64,000 bases of DNA from Symsagittifera roscoffensis (Eukaryota > Xenacoelomorpha > Acoela > Convolutidae). The notes beneath the pieces are model-generated. The model was given only the letters and a program-made list of their open reading frames with translations, was not told the DNA's origin and ran no database searches. Shown in pieces: positions 43,871 through 55,880 of the stretch; position 1 is the stretch's first letter; every line of letters starts with the position of its first letter. Location of the stretch: positions 58,856,312 to 58,920,311 of the forward strand of contig NC_087066.1 in assembly GCF_963678635.1 (NCBI RefSeq), in the 5' to 3' direction. Made by a program: the position numbers and the translations under genes.

Positions 43871-45059
43871 CCTGAGCAAGTAGTAAGAAGGGGGTGGCTG
43901 GAAATTTTTCACTCTGTTTTTAGCGGAGCGGCGGCGCAACGCAATCTGATAACGCCGAGATAATAGTGTTAGCGTTGAAAATCAATTAGAAGGCGACCGG
44001 AATATGGGTTGACAGCATGTCGCCGTTTCTGGCATTTCTGTTTGGGGAATTATAACGTACCTTGAGAGTCCATGGAGTGCGATTGATGCCGATAAGACCA
44101 GATGATGATCCGTTCAGAGAAAATGAAAACAATCTGCTAAAACTGATTCATTCCAATGTAACACTACTTTCCAATGGATCGAAAATTGATGCAGTCATCA
44201 AGGTGATCGGTCGCTGTCGGCCATCAACCATTGGGCGAGATCTGATGTCAGCAGTGAGGCTCAAGTGGGTCCAGGCATATCCGTGGGGTGAAAGTGTTGA
44301 ACATCCGAGGTCAACTGGAAATTGACAACCAGAGAGCACCTCTGGATGACTGGCAGTAGCCTTTCAGTAAGCAATTCAGTAACTTACTTAACATGGTGAG
44401 ATGAATACGTAACTACAAAAATCAGGCGGAATTTCTGCATAGTATAACTGCGATAGAACAAAAAAATTGGCGGGTACCGATAACTTCTCAAGATAATGTG
44501 GATAAAAAATTCGACAAACTATTAAAACAAGGCATATCGAAAATTTAGAAAAGTGTTTGGAAAAACCTTATAATGCCAATTGTCATATTGTTCAAGAAAT
44601 ACGAGTCGGTGAATATATCCTTTCAAGAAAATAGATAACCTGTTCCAAAATAAAAAGTATCAAATGCCAATTATTAAAAAATTTATGGACGTTGTCGGAT
44701 AAACAGTTAGTGAAAAGAAAGTGAATGAGATTTTTCACGACTATGGACCCAACGCACGTGTAGTGGCAATTGCCACTAAATATCGACACGAACAAACATT
44801 GAAATTTCTTCTTCATAGGGGAAACATTTCCAGGACTTATAGATTCAAAACGGGCTTTTACAGTCTCACGACAACGATGGCGGAATATCAAGGAGTTGGA
44901 TTCGATCAAAAACGGATTCGATCAAAAAAGAGTTCCCAAGCGCACAAGTGTTCATCGACATTTTTTAACTTTAATCGAAAGTCTCAAAAATCGAACATCT
45001 TGCTATGATGGAGAACAATCTGAGTAAATTTAACGAAAAAAAAAAAGACTCTGAAATTA

Positions 45060-45600
45060 GAAAAAGGCAGCTTTTTGGAAAAGGAAGATGAGTCTTTGGC
45101 CAATCTTAATACCATCTCGGACATCACGCCTCCCGATAGAAAATTGATTCCGATCAATGAAATAAATCAGCCGAAAACGCTGTCACAGTTGAAATTTTTC
45201 ATGGGCTCAATTCATAAGTTCAGCGGCTCTACGCGCGTTGCTCAGTAGGAAATGAGCAATACGAGTCATAACGGCCTAGGCGGTGCTCAAACAGCTTAGC
45301 GGTGCTCGAACAGATCGAGACCAACCTCTGTTTCGTAACGTTTCCTGAACGCGACGGAAAAAAATATTCAGAAAACTAGCTTGAAAAATGCGTCTTTCGT
45401 ACTCTTTTTGCAGTTGTAAAAGATTATAAGACGCTACTAACACTGTTAAATAGCAACATTAAAAAAAACGATGTTCAGTCATCTTACCAGCTGGGTAGAC
45501 CATATCGTATAATTCGATTTCAAGATAGAACACTTGCCGAGGGTGAATATTGAAATCGCAGATTAATTATCGGGGCACTCAAAGAGGAAGGAACCAGCTG
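45060..45600 (+). pseudogene. Gypsy element 2, RT connection and RNase H end
   Basis: About 45128-45230 reads PPDRKLIPINEINQPKTLSQ then LKFFMGSIHKFS, the gypsy segment P...K..L.SFLG. About 45490-45565 reads WVDHIV, stop, FDFKIEHLPRVNIEIAD, stop, LSGH, which matches the RNase H end (Y.F.I.H.PG..N..AD.LSR). Two in-frame stops are visible in the second part. The catalytic YXDD block was not located. Confidence 0.75.
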
Positions 45601-46129
45601 ACAAAATTTCTGTCCAAACGTTCCTCGGTTACATTAAAAAAGAAATCGCTGCCGGTAGATTCAATTCTGCAAGGACTACTAAAATGCATGTTTTATCCAA
45701 GGTCCATGCAGTATTAGTTGAAGCAATCACACAGTGTAATCTACGTAAGTCAAGTCAATTTAGTATTCATTGAAACTTATCAAGCCTGTTTACTTATCAA
45801 TTTTCATGGAAGATGAACAATAACTTGAATAACTAAATAGATTTTTTTCACCGAAATCCAGAGGTTACGAGTGGGAGTAGGTCTGAGATAGAGATGATGG
45901 ATGCTAACCTGGAGACAGTAACGCCTGGGACCAGTAGTGTGAATACAAATACCGTGTTTTGTGTTTCCTCATCATTTGCAGGGGTACCCTACCAACATAA
46001 TGATGTGCCTGATGCCAAGAAATTTGAAGCCATCAGGAAAGCAGACTGTTTACCGGAGCTGTTCAACCTGATATTAGTTGAGGCAAACTACAAAGGGAAC
46101 TAACAGATGCAGCCGAAGAAGGTCATGAT

Positions 46130-46980
46130 TGTGACGAAGGATCCGGAGCAGTAGAAGAAGTTTTGTGCATGTGGCCCTATCTCGGCTCTCATGCGAACGA
46201 TTTCCACGTCTGTGGAAAACTGTCTCTGGATGGACGACTGCCTCGTCAATCCAATTTCTCTAAGAGACTTCTCCGCGAATAGAGTCTACAGTTTCGATCA
46301 CTGGAAAGGCAACATGTTTGACGGAGTGCGCCCGTGTGGTTCCGTATATCCATAGGAGCCTAGTTCCAGCCGTCAACGGATGCCAATGGTGTAGAACTGC
46401 AAGTAAACATTTAAAACCATTGTGCGCCAAGGTTGACATTGATAAAGTGTACGAATCTAGGGAGCCGAACGAGTACCCGAAGCTCAATTGTTTGGGAGCA
46501 ATAACCTATTCAAATCGGGCAAGTAAAATGCAGCAGTGGTCGACCGGTTCTCGCGCTAGCGTTCGGTTATGATCTGGCATAACAATATATTGAACAAAGT
46601 CCTTAAGTTTATCAAAAATTATATTTTGAACAACGGGGTCCCGGAAATAATATATGAACCAAGATTCCAGTTTTAATTCCAAATGCGGTTAAAGCGTTTT
46701 GCAATACGGAAGGGATCGAAGTTTTGTGCTCACCTATGCAAAGGAGGACGGACACGGGAATTTAGAAAGAATGATGGAGCGCGCACTTAAGGCATTGAGA
46801 TTTTTTTGCCTAATGTAACGGTAAAGTAACGCCATTCGAGGGCGGGAAGCAAACAGGGTTCTACAAACTTTCAAGAAAAAACCTTCGCTAACAAACCTAA
46901 ATTGGGATTTAAGAAAACTGAGAGGAGTGATGATTTCACTATTGTCCAACAGGGGAAATTGAGAGGGAAGTAGCATGTGA
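46130..46980 (+). pseudogene. Gypsy element 2, integrase remnant
   Basis: Near 46600-46680 a frame reads KFIKNYILNNGVPEII, the integrase core block preceding the second aspartate. Downstream comes FVLTYAKEDGHGNLERM, then REANRVLQTFKKKPSL and TNLNW (about 46725-46915). The same block order occurs in the relic near 56.5 kb. Stops and shifts are present. Confidence 0.65.
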
Positions 46981-47130
46981 TAGAAATTGTAGTGAATAGA
47001 TCCGCAGGGAAAAAAACTGTCAAAAACTAATACCCAGGGAGAAAGTTGAACTAAGCTCTAAAACTCGCAAGCAGATTTTAGCTTTGTATAATTTCAAGTT
47101 GTGATTTAAAATTATTTGAGCGGAGGTAAT

Positions 47131-47336
47131 TGTCATAAAAGTATATTAGCAGTTTGAGTTTGACTTGTTTGAGTTGTTTCTTGTCGCTCCTGGAGTTGTC
47201 TGACAGTTGGTTAAGTACCTGCCTCGTTTTCATCGGTTGTGTTTGAGTGTTAAAACAGTTGTGGTTGATCGATTACCGAATATAGTTGGGGGACAATTTA
47301 TAAATTTAGTTAAACGTGATAATCACACTTTTTTCA
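47131..47336 (+). repeat. 3' LTR of gypsy element 2 (about 206 bp)
   Basis: It matches the 5' LTR, ends TTTTTTCA and is followed by the target-site copy GTCT (47337-47340). Confidence 0.85.
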
Positions 47337-47340
47337 GTCT

Positions 47341-47560
47341 AAAATCATTATCACCAGAATCATCATCACCATCAACATTGAAATTAAAATTTACTTCACC
47401 ATAATTATTACTTTCACCATTACCACTACCGTCACGAATAACACCCACACCATCATCACCATATCACCATCTCAGTCATTATCAACATCACTATCACCAT
47501 TACCTTTTTATCTCACCCCAACACCACGATTACCATAATCATCAAGGGAGACTATAATGT
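47341..47560. repeat. Imperfect (ATC/ACC)n trinucleotide tract
   Basis: ATCATCACC-type triplets run for about 220 bp with many interruptions. It begins directly beside the gypsy insertion site. Confidence 0.8.
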
Positions 47561-48350
47561 GATCATTAGGATCTACTCAACAATCGCCCTCGCTATAGCA
47601 TCTACTAAAGAATTGTCACCCCTCAAAGCAGTAAATTAGCACTAGATCGTTCTATTTATAAATCAATTTTTGCTACGTTCTGATTGGTAGATTATTCGAT
47701 AAATAAGTCTGCTGATCAATTGCTCCCTTTTTTTCGAAAGAAAGAAGTCTTCTTTTTTTTCGAAGATTTGATTATTAATGAGATTGTAATGGCATCAAAA
47801 GTGCTCTCGTCTTTTGTTAAATATAAACAGTTTTGGCATAAGAAACTGTATTTTAAACGATTTCAATCTCAACGATTTGAGGATATAGACTAAGTTCAAC
47901 CTTTTTTGGGATCTACTTAAAAGTTGATTACATTAGTGAATTTTGGACCAATCACAACGTAGCAAAATTCGAATTATAAATATAAATAAAACGCTCTTAT
48001 GCTAATTACTGCTTTTATTTATATGGTTGGCAGTTGATATAGTAGAGGGGATTGTTAAGTAGATCCATTTTTGTTCTCCTGAGCCGCAGTAAGGGAAAGT
48101 GATGACTCATCTTTTTACCAACTGCTAAAGATCAATGGATCCAGCACTACCAACTCTTTGGTTTCGAGGCTATGTACGATAAAAAAAATACCCATTCAAG
48201 CTAGGGCAAACATTTGTAGGATGGTTTAGAAAAGTGTGAAGAAAAAACGTTTGCTTCATATGTCTCCAAAACGAGTTTTTTTTTTTCAGTCCTTTGCTGG
48301 TCTCAATTTTACCATCTCTTCACACGCGCACTCTTTGCAAGAAAATCGCT
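47561..48350. other. AT-rich non-coding DNA
   Basis: No gene is supported. The plus frame 47684-47893 is short and of ordinary composition. Confidence 0.35.
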
Positions 48351-48629
48351 ATGAAGCTGATATTCATTCTGCTCAGTCTGAATATGACGGTGGCGTTCGT
48401 CGTTTTCACCGCGCAGAGCAAAATATTCAGGAAGTCGTTGGCCTCCATTTGGCAGCGGAAGAAGCGTCGACCCTCATTGGACGAGGTCTCGACCAATCAT
48501 CGTGAGCTTCGCAAGCCGAAAAGGCAGCAAAGAAGAAAGCAGCACAATAAGGCAAGGAAGTCGAAACCAAAACTATACCTATTTTGGCTCTTTTCCGGTT
48601 TCCCCCCCACCTTTCAAAATCAATTTTGA
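48351..48629 (+). CDS. Possible small secreted basic protein, 92 codons
   Basis: From ATG 48351 the frame starts MKLIFILLSLNMTVAFVVF, a good signal peptide, then becomes strongly basic with several dibasic or tribasic sites (QRKKRRPS, RKPKRQQRRKQHNK) before a hydrophobic end (LYLFWLFSGF). Coding-like G and C content contrasts with the flanks. The pattern would suit a secreted peptide precursor cut at dibasic sites, or a nuclear or ribosomal-type basic protein fragment. I recognise no family. The end at 48629 may be an unrecognised intron. An overlapping frame (48236-48505) is the shadow. Confidence 0.4.
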   Translation: MKLIFILLSLNMTVAFVVFTAQSKIFRKSLASIWQRKKRRPSLDEVSTNHRELRKPKRQQRRKQHNKARKSKPKLYLFWLFSGFPPTFQNQF

Positions 48630-49829
48630 AAAGCTTATTTAGCGTTGTCATAATGCAACGAAATTTGGCGTGGTGAACAAATTGACACAACTGAACAGAT
48701 TTGTTCTTCATACTTAACAGCGTAACATCACGCATTTAGCCGTAATAACACATAAAACAAACATAAAACTCGGTAACTTGAAAGGGGGGGAACTGGAAAA
48801 GAGCCCCTATTTTCTGCGTTATAAATACATTTGACAGAGAAAAATGGCCATAGAAAAAGTTTTGGCAAAAAATTTCCGAAAGAAAGCTCAAAAGGTGGAC
48901 GGGTCTAGGCGACCGAAATCTAAAAATGGGAGCTGAGTGCCTTCTGTCCTTTTCCCACCTTAAAAACAGCGTCGGTTACTCTTGGATACCTTTTGAGTTG
49001 CGCTTTTGATCCTGAAATACTTTAAAAAAAAAGGCCAAAAACTTTAATTTAATTTTGATGCTTTGAAAAAAGTGTTAAGAAGCCGAAAAAAAAGTTACAT
49101 TATGATGTTTTGAAACAAATTCACGATCTGTATTGAAGTCTTTTCCTCCTAATTTTGTAGCATATGAGCGAAAAACAATTTGGCGTTCACGTACTTTTCC
49201 ACCCTTAGTTGTTTAAACGACTCAATTTTGGCAGTACTATCTAATGTATAAGTCTACCCAACACCAAAAGTTCAAAATAAAAAAATTGTGCGCTCTCTTC
49301 ATAGCATAACTATACTAACACAATTAGGTTAAGACTGTTCATTTAGAATAAGGGGAATAGTGTGGGAGTGGGGGGATACGAGAGGCAATATCGAGAATTC
49401 TGTGCCACTCTCCAGATTCTTTCGCGCAAGATCATCCAGGCCAGAATGGGCTCGCAAGTGGCCATGATATATAAATGTATGGCCGATGGAACACAGAGTG
49501 ACCATAATTGCCAGTATAAAAAACTTAATTCTGATGTTTCCGTACTCAAAAAATATCTAAGCTACCTAATTTATTAGTTACAAATCAATCTCAAAAAAAC
49601 TTCGAACAATTTTTGACAGGAAATTCTTCAGAAAAGAGTACTTTGAATTAAAAACTGGGATAGAATTGCCAGTATAAGAAAAAAAACGTTTAGAAAAGAA
49701 AATTGTTAGAAAATGTTAGCAAAAGTTATACTTAGAATTTAAATCAGATTTACTTAAATAAATTACAACCAATCTTATTTTCGAACTACTTATTAAGACA
49801 AGGAACATCTTTTAAGTCTTGGTCACCCT
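48630..49829. other. AT-rich non-coding DNA
   Basis: A G/C-richer patch (49362-49577, 71 codons, QYREFCATLQILSRK) could be an isolated exon, but nothing identifies it. Confidence 0.3.
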
Positions 49830-50075
49830 GTGGGCGAAGCTGAAAGCGACAAAGCTCAAAAAACCCAAGTCATCTATCGCCTTTATTGGGTAGATGGGGA
49901 AGCCAGGTTCGAGTGTTTATCTCCGACAGAAGGAAATATCATCAAAACAACAGCAAACGGACATCTGGGATCGAATCCGATTGAAAATTTTGAAGATGTT
50001 TATTTGGATGAAGAGTCAATAATGAAACTGGCTTCCCGATTTTCGCAGCCTCATCCAGACCAGCCCCACGTTTAA
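49830..50075 (+). CDS. Hypothetical open segment, 81 codons
   Basis: The frame has normal protein-like composition (VIYRLYWVDGEARFECLSP, acidic, soluble) and stands out from its AT-rich surroundings. The start is a GTG in the track used here and there is no clear splice acceptor. It may be an exon or a piece of a decayed element. No family is recognised. Confidence 0.3.
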   Translation: MGEAESDKAQKTQVIYRLYWVDGEARFECLSPTEGNIIKTTANGHLGSNPIENFEDVYLDEESIMKLASRFSQPHPDQPHV

Positions 50076-51169
50076 TGGGATAACTGATGAAGACATTAGA
50101 ACAATGGGCATTAGATACTAGCATTTTATCCCAGGACTCAAAAACCGCCGATTTCCGAAGTCTGAAAACCGCCGATTCTCAATGAATGAAAACCGCAATT
50201 TGTACAATAGCGTGCACTATACAGTCAGTTTCACATAATTTACATTTAAACTTGTTCAAATTGGTGAATTAAACTTAAAAACTCACCCTTTTGTTCCGAA
50301 CAAAAAACAGTGGAGGCATTTTGGAATAATGTTGAGTTTTGCTACTTGTAACTGGTTAAGGTTCTATATGCCACATCTGAGAAAAAAAAAATCAATTTTG
50401 GATGTGTCATATGGGTATAAAGTTTATACTAGTTTTAATTTCAGTCTTTTGGTGTTGACTTTCGTCCTTTGGCGCTGTCTAATTGGTACCTGTCAACAGC
50501 CACGTCCTGTGTCCGAGGTTCTAAATCAGCTGAGTGAGATTAACAGTTGAGTTATCGTGTTTTTTTAAATCTTATAATAGTGCAACTGAATTTCTCGTGG
50601 AGTAGACAGCAAGAAATGGCGTCGGGGAAGAAACGACCTCTTAGAGATAACGGTATTTGGTCTATGTAAAACAGTGGAACCCCCAATGCTGTGGGAAGAT
50701 GGGGTGAACGGGTTCATTTGGGGCGTAATCGCGGAACACGGACTTATCCCAACATCTTTATTTCGACAAACGACTGACGACAGCGCAATTTACGGCGCTA
50801 CCTTCGGATGTCTTAGGAATGAATCCCGTGGAGGCGGAGTAGACGCTCATTTCAAACCTGTCTGTTTTTAAGCAAATGCGGAGAGGATGACTTGCATAAT
50901 CGAAAACTGGACTTGGACCTAGCGACAACTAGGTACCCTAGGCTTTTGGATGAATTTGAAGACATGTTCACGGAGGAGCGGATTGATACTTCGAGACATA
51001 TCAACAATTGGTGCGGAAACACAGACAAGAAGAAACCCTGGAAAAGTTTTACCAGGTGCTGAATTGGTTTTAGGGGCGCTGTAACTTTGTGACATCAGAA
51101 AGAAGAACTTCTCAAGACGTGTTCATAGTCAACATGAGAACCAGGGAAGCACAGATGGAGTCGAATCAT

Positions 51170-52740
51170 TCCTTTCAAATTTGTCAGAAAAGACTTGCCG
51201 GATCAAAATTTGGCATTGCGGGTTTCCTTCAAGACATCCGGTGGAGAAGCGCACACAGTTACTAGATACGATAGTAAATTTTCTATAGCAAAAAGAAACT
51301 CAATAGTTGGGTCCCTCCGTTTTATTTACCAAAACAGCGGATCAATAAAAAATACAGGTCGAAATATGGATTTGCAAGTCGTAGCCGACAACCGGAAAAG
51401 CGCAAAAAAATTGAAGAAGATACTGCAAATGAAGTGTAAAATGAACAAATTGCTGAAAAAACGATATCAAATTCTGTGTCGCTATCTAAAAATCATCAGT
51501 ATTAGCAGGATTAAGGACGTGGACTTTAAAAACAACAATGTGACACCAGAAAATCCAGAACCGTACAGGCAAAGACGAATACTGTTGTTTCCATTCAGTC
51601 CAACTTCTAACGGGAAATTTATTCGCCCGCTTACCCGAACAACATTATGAGCCTATAACCTCGGAATCATAAGTTCGTCATGAAATCAGAGAGTTCTCCA
51701 GACTTGTTCAACCTAAACTCAGTGAAGGCCAACTAAAATCGAAGTCCATTCCAAAGGGCATGGAAAAGAATTGTATCAAAGAACTACACAGGGTGAAGCT
51801 GATAGGCGCTGTTTCAATTAAGTTCAGCGTGGGCATACAACAAATCATAGTTTCCAGCAGGAAACGCGATTTATATTTTTTGAAAAAAGACCAGGGCATT
51901 ACGAACGTATGTGCGGAGGGATACGGGGAGCGAACCGAAACCAGGTCAGAGAATTTCGAGGCCAGGATGACATTTGCGAGCAGTTCATGACCACGAAGAC
52001 TCTTCGTCAGAACATGAAAACTTGTTGGAGTCGGTTAACGTAACGACCAACAATCAAGCTCCCACGGATGGAGTTTGGACAGTTGGAACGATTATGTCGT
52101 CATTTTGATCGTAAAAAGAGGGAAAACGAATTGAAACAAGCAAGGGCAAAGTTATGATTAAAAATCAACAGAAAAGTGACGCAGGAGTGGATAGACAGGA
52201 GATCATCTATGTCAATTTATACGATCGGTGAGCTGAAACGTAATTAGGAGCAGCATCCGTGCAGCTGTCGCTCTTAGAGCCAAATGACGGCGAATTCAGT
52301 GATTATGGTAAGAATCCCAAGAAATTGATGATGAACGTCACAAAGATAAATGTCACAAAAGATAAATGTCAAGTTCACATTGAAAAACTCAGCAAATGTT
52401 CGGATAATTACTTTGTGCCGCTCATACTAATAACAGTTAAAACGGATTGGTTGGTGAAATTAGCGCGCAAATTGAAGGAAATAAGTAGTCAAATACACAA
52501 ACAAAGTACCAAACACCAATTATCGGAGAAATCATTGGTATCATCGATGAAACACTCAGCGAGAAAAACTCGGTCAAACACGCAGCTGAAGCTATGTGGG
52601 GGCAGTAGCAATCTTAGTATTTTTTTGTTAGAGGGGGGCAAGTCCACAGCTATATTTATGCTTCATTCACATTCTTACCGCATATCAACTATGTCTGCAA
52701 TACTTCAAAGGGTCAAGGGTTTAATCTAAGCAAAGTTCCA
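51170..52740 (+). repeat. Duplicated segment, unit 1
   Basis: Contains frames 51195-51650, 51760-51990 and 52259-52729. Nearly the same order and sequence recurs about 1.88 kb later. Phrases such as KTSGGEAHTVTRYDS and RRILLFPFSPTSNGK are conserved between units. Function is not recognised beyond belonging to the gypsy relic, probably the region between gag and RT. Confidence 0.7.
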
Positions 52741-53044
52741 TAAGCCTTTGCGCTTTTTGAAGGTGTTCTATTTTTTTTCAAAAGGAACAGAAATCAAACT
52801 CATTGTATTGGTCGGAAAGATATTGAAAAAATCGATCAAAAATTCGAGCAGAATTCAAATATTCAACAAAATAACAAGAAATGTTAGCTATTGTAAAAGG
52901 GGGTCAAAACAGTTCAAGAGTTTCATCTTTGGAAGAATATTTACGGTAGTAACATACAATATGGTGCTCGTAACATTGCCAGATGGAAACAAAAAAATGA
53001 ACGAAACATTGTTTAGCCGTCTGACCCAATGGATTTACCAAATC

Positions 53045-54660
53045 ATTCCTTTCAAATTTGTCATAAAAACTTGCCGGATCAAAATTTAGCATTGCGGGTT
53101 ACCTTTCAAGACATCCGGTGGAGAAGCGCACACAGTTACTAGATACGATAGTAGATTTTCTATAGCAAAAAAAAACTCAAAATTTGGGTCCCTCCGTTTT
53201 ATTTACCAAAACAGCGGATCGATAAGAAATACAGGTAGAAATACGGATTTGCAAGTCGAGGGCCGACAACCGGAAAAGCGCAAAAAAATTGAAGAAAATA
53301 CTGCAAATGAAGTGTATAATGAACAACTCGCTGAAAAAACGATATCAAATTCTGTCTCGCTATCTAAAAATCATCAGTATTAGCAGGATTCAGGAGGTGG
53401 ACTTTAGAAACAACAATGTGACACCAGAAAATCCAGAACCGTACAGATAAAGACGAATACTGTTGTTTCCATTCAGTCCAACTTCTAACGGGAAATTTAT
53501 TCGCCCGCTTACCCGAACAACATTATGAGCCTAAAACCTCGGAATCATAAATTCGTCATGAATTCAGAGAGTTCTCCAGACTTGTTCAACCTAAGCTCAG
53601 TGAAGGCCAACAAAAATCGAAGTCCATTCCAAAGGGCATGGAAATGGATTGTATCAAAGAACTACACAGGGTGAAGCTGATAGGCGCTGTTTCAATTAAG
53701 TTCAGCGTGGGCATACAACAAATCATAGTTTCCAGCAGGAAACGCGATTTATATTTTTTGAAAAAAGACCAGGGCATAACGAACGTATGTGCGGATGGAT
53801 ACGGGGAGCAAACCGAAACCGGGTCAGAGAAATTCGAGGCCAGGATGACATTTGCGAGCAGTTCATGACCACGAAGACTCTTCGTCAGAACATGAAAACT
53901 TGTTGGAGTCGGTTAACGACCAACAATCAAGCTCCCACGGATGGAGTTTGGACAGTTGGAACGATTATGTTGTCATTTTGATCGTGAAAAGGGGAAAACT
54001 AATTGAAACTAGCAAGGGCAAAGTTATGAATAAAAATCATCAGAAAAGTGACGCAGGAGTGGATAGACAGGAGATCATCTATGTCAATTTATACGATCGG
54101 TGAGCTGAAACGTAATTAGGAGCAGCATCCGTGCAGCTGTCGCTCTTAGAGCCAAATGACGGCGAATTCAGTGATTATGGTAAGAATCCCAAGAAATTGA
54201 TGATGAACGTCACAAAGATAAATGTCACAAAAGATAAATGTCACAACAAGTTCACATTGTAAAACTCAGGAAATGTTCGGATAATTACTTTGTGCCGCTC
54301 ATACTAATAACAGTTAAAACGGATTGGTTGGTGAAATTAGCGCGCAATCGAAGGAAATAAGTAGTCAAATACACAAACGAAGTACCAAAAACCAAATATC
54401 GGAGAAATCATTGGTATCATCGGTGAAACACTCAGCGAGAAAAACTCGGTCAAACACGCAGCTGAAGCTATGTGGGGGCAGTAGCAATCTTAGTATTTTT
54501 TTGTTAGAGGGGGGCGAGTCTACAGCTATATTTATGCTTCATTCACATTCTTACCGCCTATCAACTATGTCTGCAATACTCCAAAGGGTCAAGGGTTTAA
54601 TCTAAGCAAAGTTCCCTTTGCGTTTTTGGAAGGTGTTCTATTTTTTTCGAAAGGAACAGA
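53045..54660 (+). repeat. Duplicated segment, unit 2
   Basis: Close copy of unit 1 (frames 53638-53868, 53852-54103, 54324-54605). Small indels shift its frames differently from unit 1, so the copies have decayed independently. Confidence 0.7.
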
Positions 54661-55309
54661 AATCAAACTCATTGTATTGGTCGGAAAGATATTGAAAAAT
54701 TCGATCAAAAATTAAACGGCTCTGAAGTTTTCGAAGTGCGAATTTGAAAAACACCAATTAGAATGGCCAGGCTATAAAATCATGGAACTGTATAAATCTC
54801 TTCTCATCCAAAAAATTGAATATATTGATGTTTGAACGATGAAACCCCTCTCAAATTTGAAATATTTCATGGAATCAATTCAGGGTTAGCATAGGTACTT
54901 GCCAGCATTGACGGAATACTCGACGCCGTGACTGCCATGGTTAAGTAAAAAAATTCATTTTTTAAAGGCCCCCGGCATGCAATTCTGCCTTTGATGCTCT
55001 GAAGAAAAATGTGGCCAATATTGTCCAGTTAAAACGTTTCACAAGGACAACAGCATCTTTTGAGACGGTAGCCATAATCCAATATAGTTTGCCTTCCGAT
55101 TCCTAAATGCGGCAGAATTCAAATATTCAACAAAATAACAAGAAATGTTAGCTATTGTAAAAGGGGGTCAAAACAGTTCAAGAGTTTCATATTTGGAAGA
55201 ACATTTAGTGTAGTCACATACAATATGGTGCTCGTAACATTGCCAGATGGAAACAAAAAAATGAATGAAACATTGTTTAGCCGTCTGACCCAATGGATAT
55301 ACCAAATCA

Positions 55310-55880
55310 TTCCTTTCAAATTTGTCACAAAAACTTGCCGGAACAAAATTTAGCATTGCGGGTTACCTTTCAAGACATCCGGTGGAGAAGCGCACACAGT
55401 TACTTGATACGATAGTAGATTTTCTATAGCAAAAAGAAACTCAATATTTGGGTCCCTCCGTTTTATTTACCAAAACAGCGGATCGATAAAAAATACAGGT
55501 AGAAATACGGATTTGCAAGTCGAGGGCCGACAACCGGAAAAGCGCAACAAAAATTGAAGAAAATAGTGCAAATGAAATGTATAATGGACAAATTGCTAAA
55601 AAAACGATATCAAATTCTGTCTCGCTATCCAAAAATCATCAGCATAAGCAGGATTAAGGAGGCGGACTTTAAGAACATTAACTTGACAATAAAAAATCCA
55701 GAACTGTACAGGCAAGGACGAATACTGTTGTTTCCATTCAGTCCAACTTCTAACGGGAAATTTATTCGCCCGCTCTTCGAACAACATTATGAGCCTAATA
55801 CCTCGGAATCATAAATTCGTCATGAAATCAGAGAGTCCTCCAGACTTGTTCAATCTAAACTCAGTGAAGGCCAACTAAAA
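55310..55880 (+). repeat. Duplicated segment, unit 3 (partial)
   Basis: Matches the first about 570 bp of units 1 and 2 (frame 55554-55814), then diverges into the integrase side of the relic. The 200 bp before it also match 52851-53050. Confidence 0.65.

Larger units (their letters stand above)
43242..47336 (+). mobile_element. Ty3/gypsy LTR retrotransposon 2, complete but decayed
   Basis: The LTRs begin TGTCAT at both 43242 and 47131 and share long collinear similarity. A 4-bp target-site duplication GTCT flanks them (43238-43241 and 47337-47340). A primer binding site TGGTGCAGC directly follows the 5' LTR. Inside are remnants of gag, RT connection, RNase H end and integrase, in the gypsy order with integrase last. 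All frames are interrupted. Confidence 0.88.
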
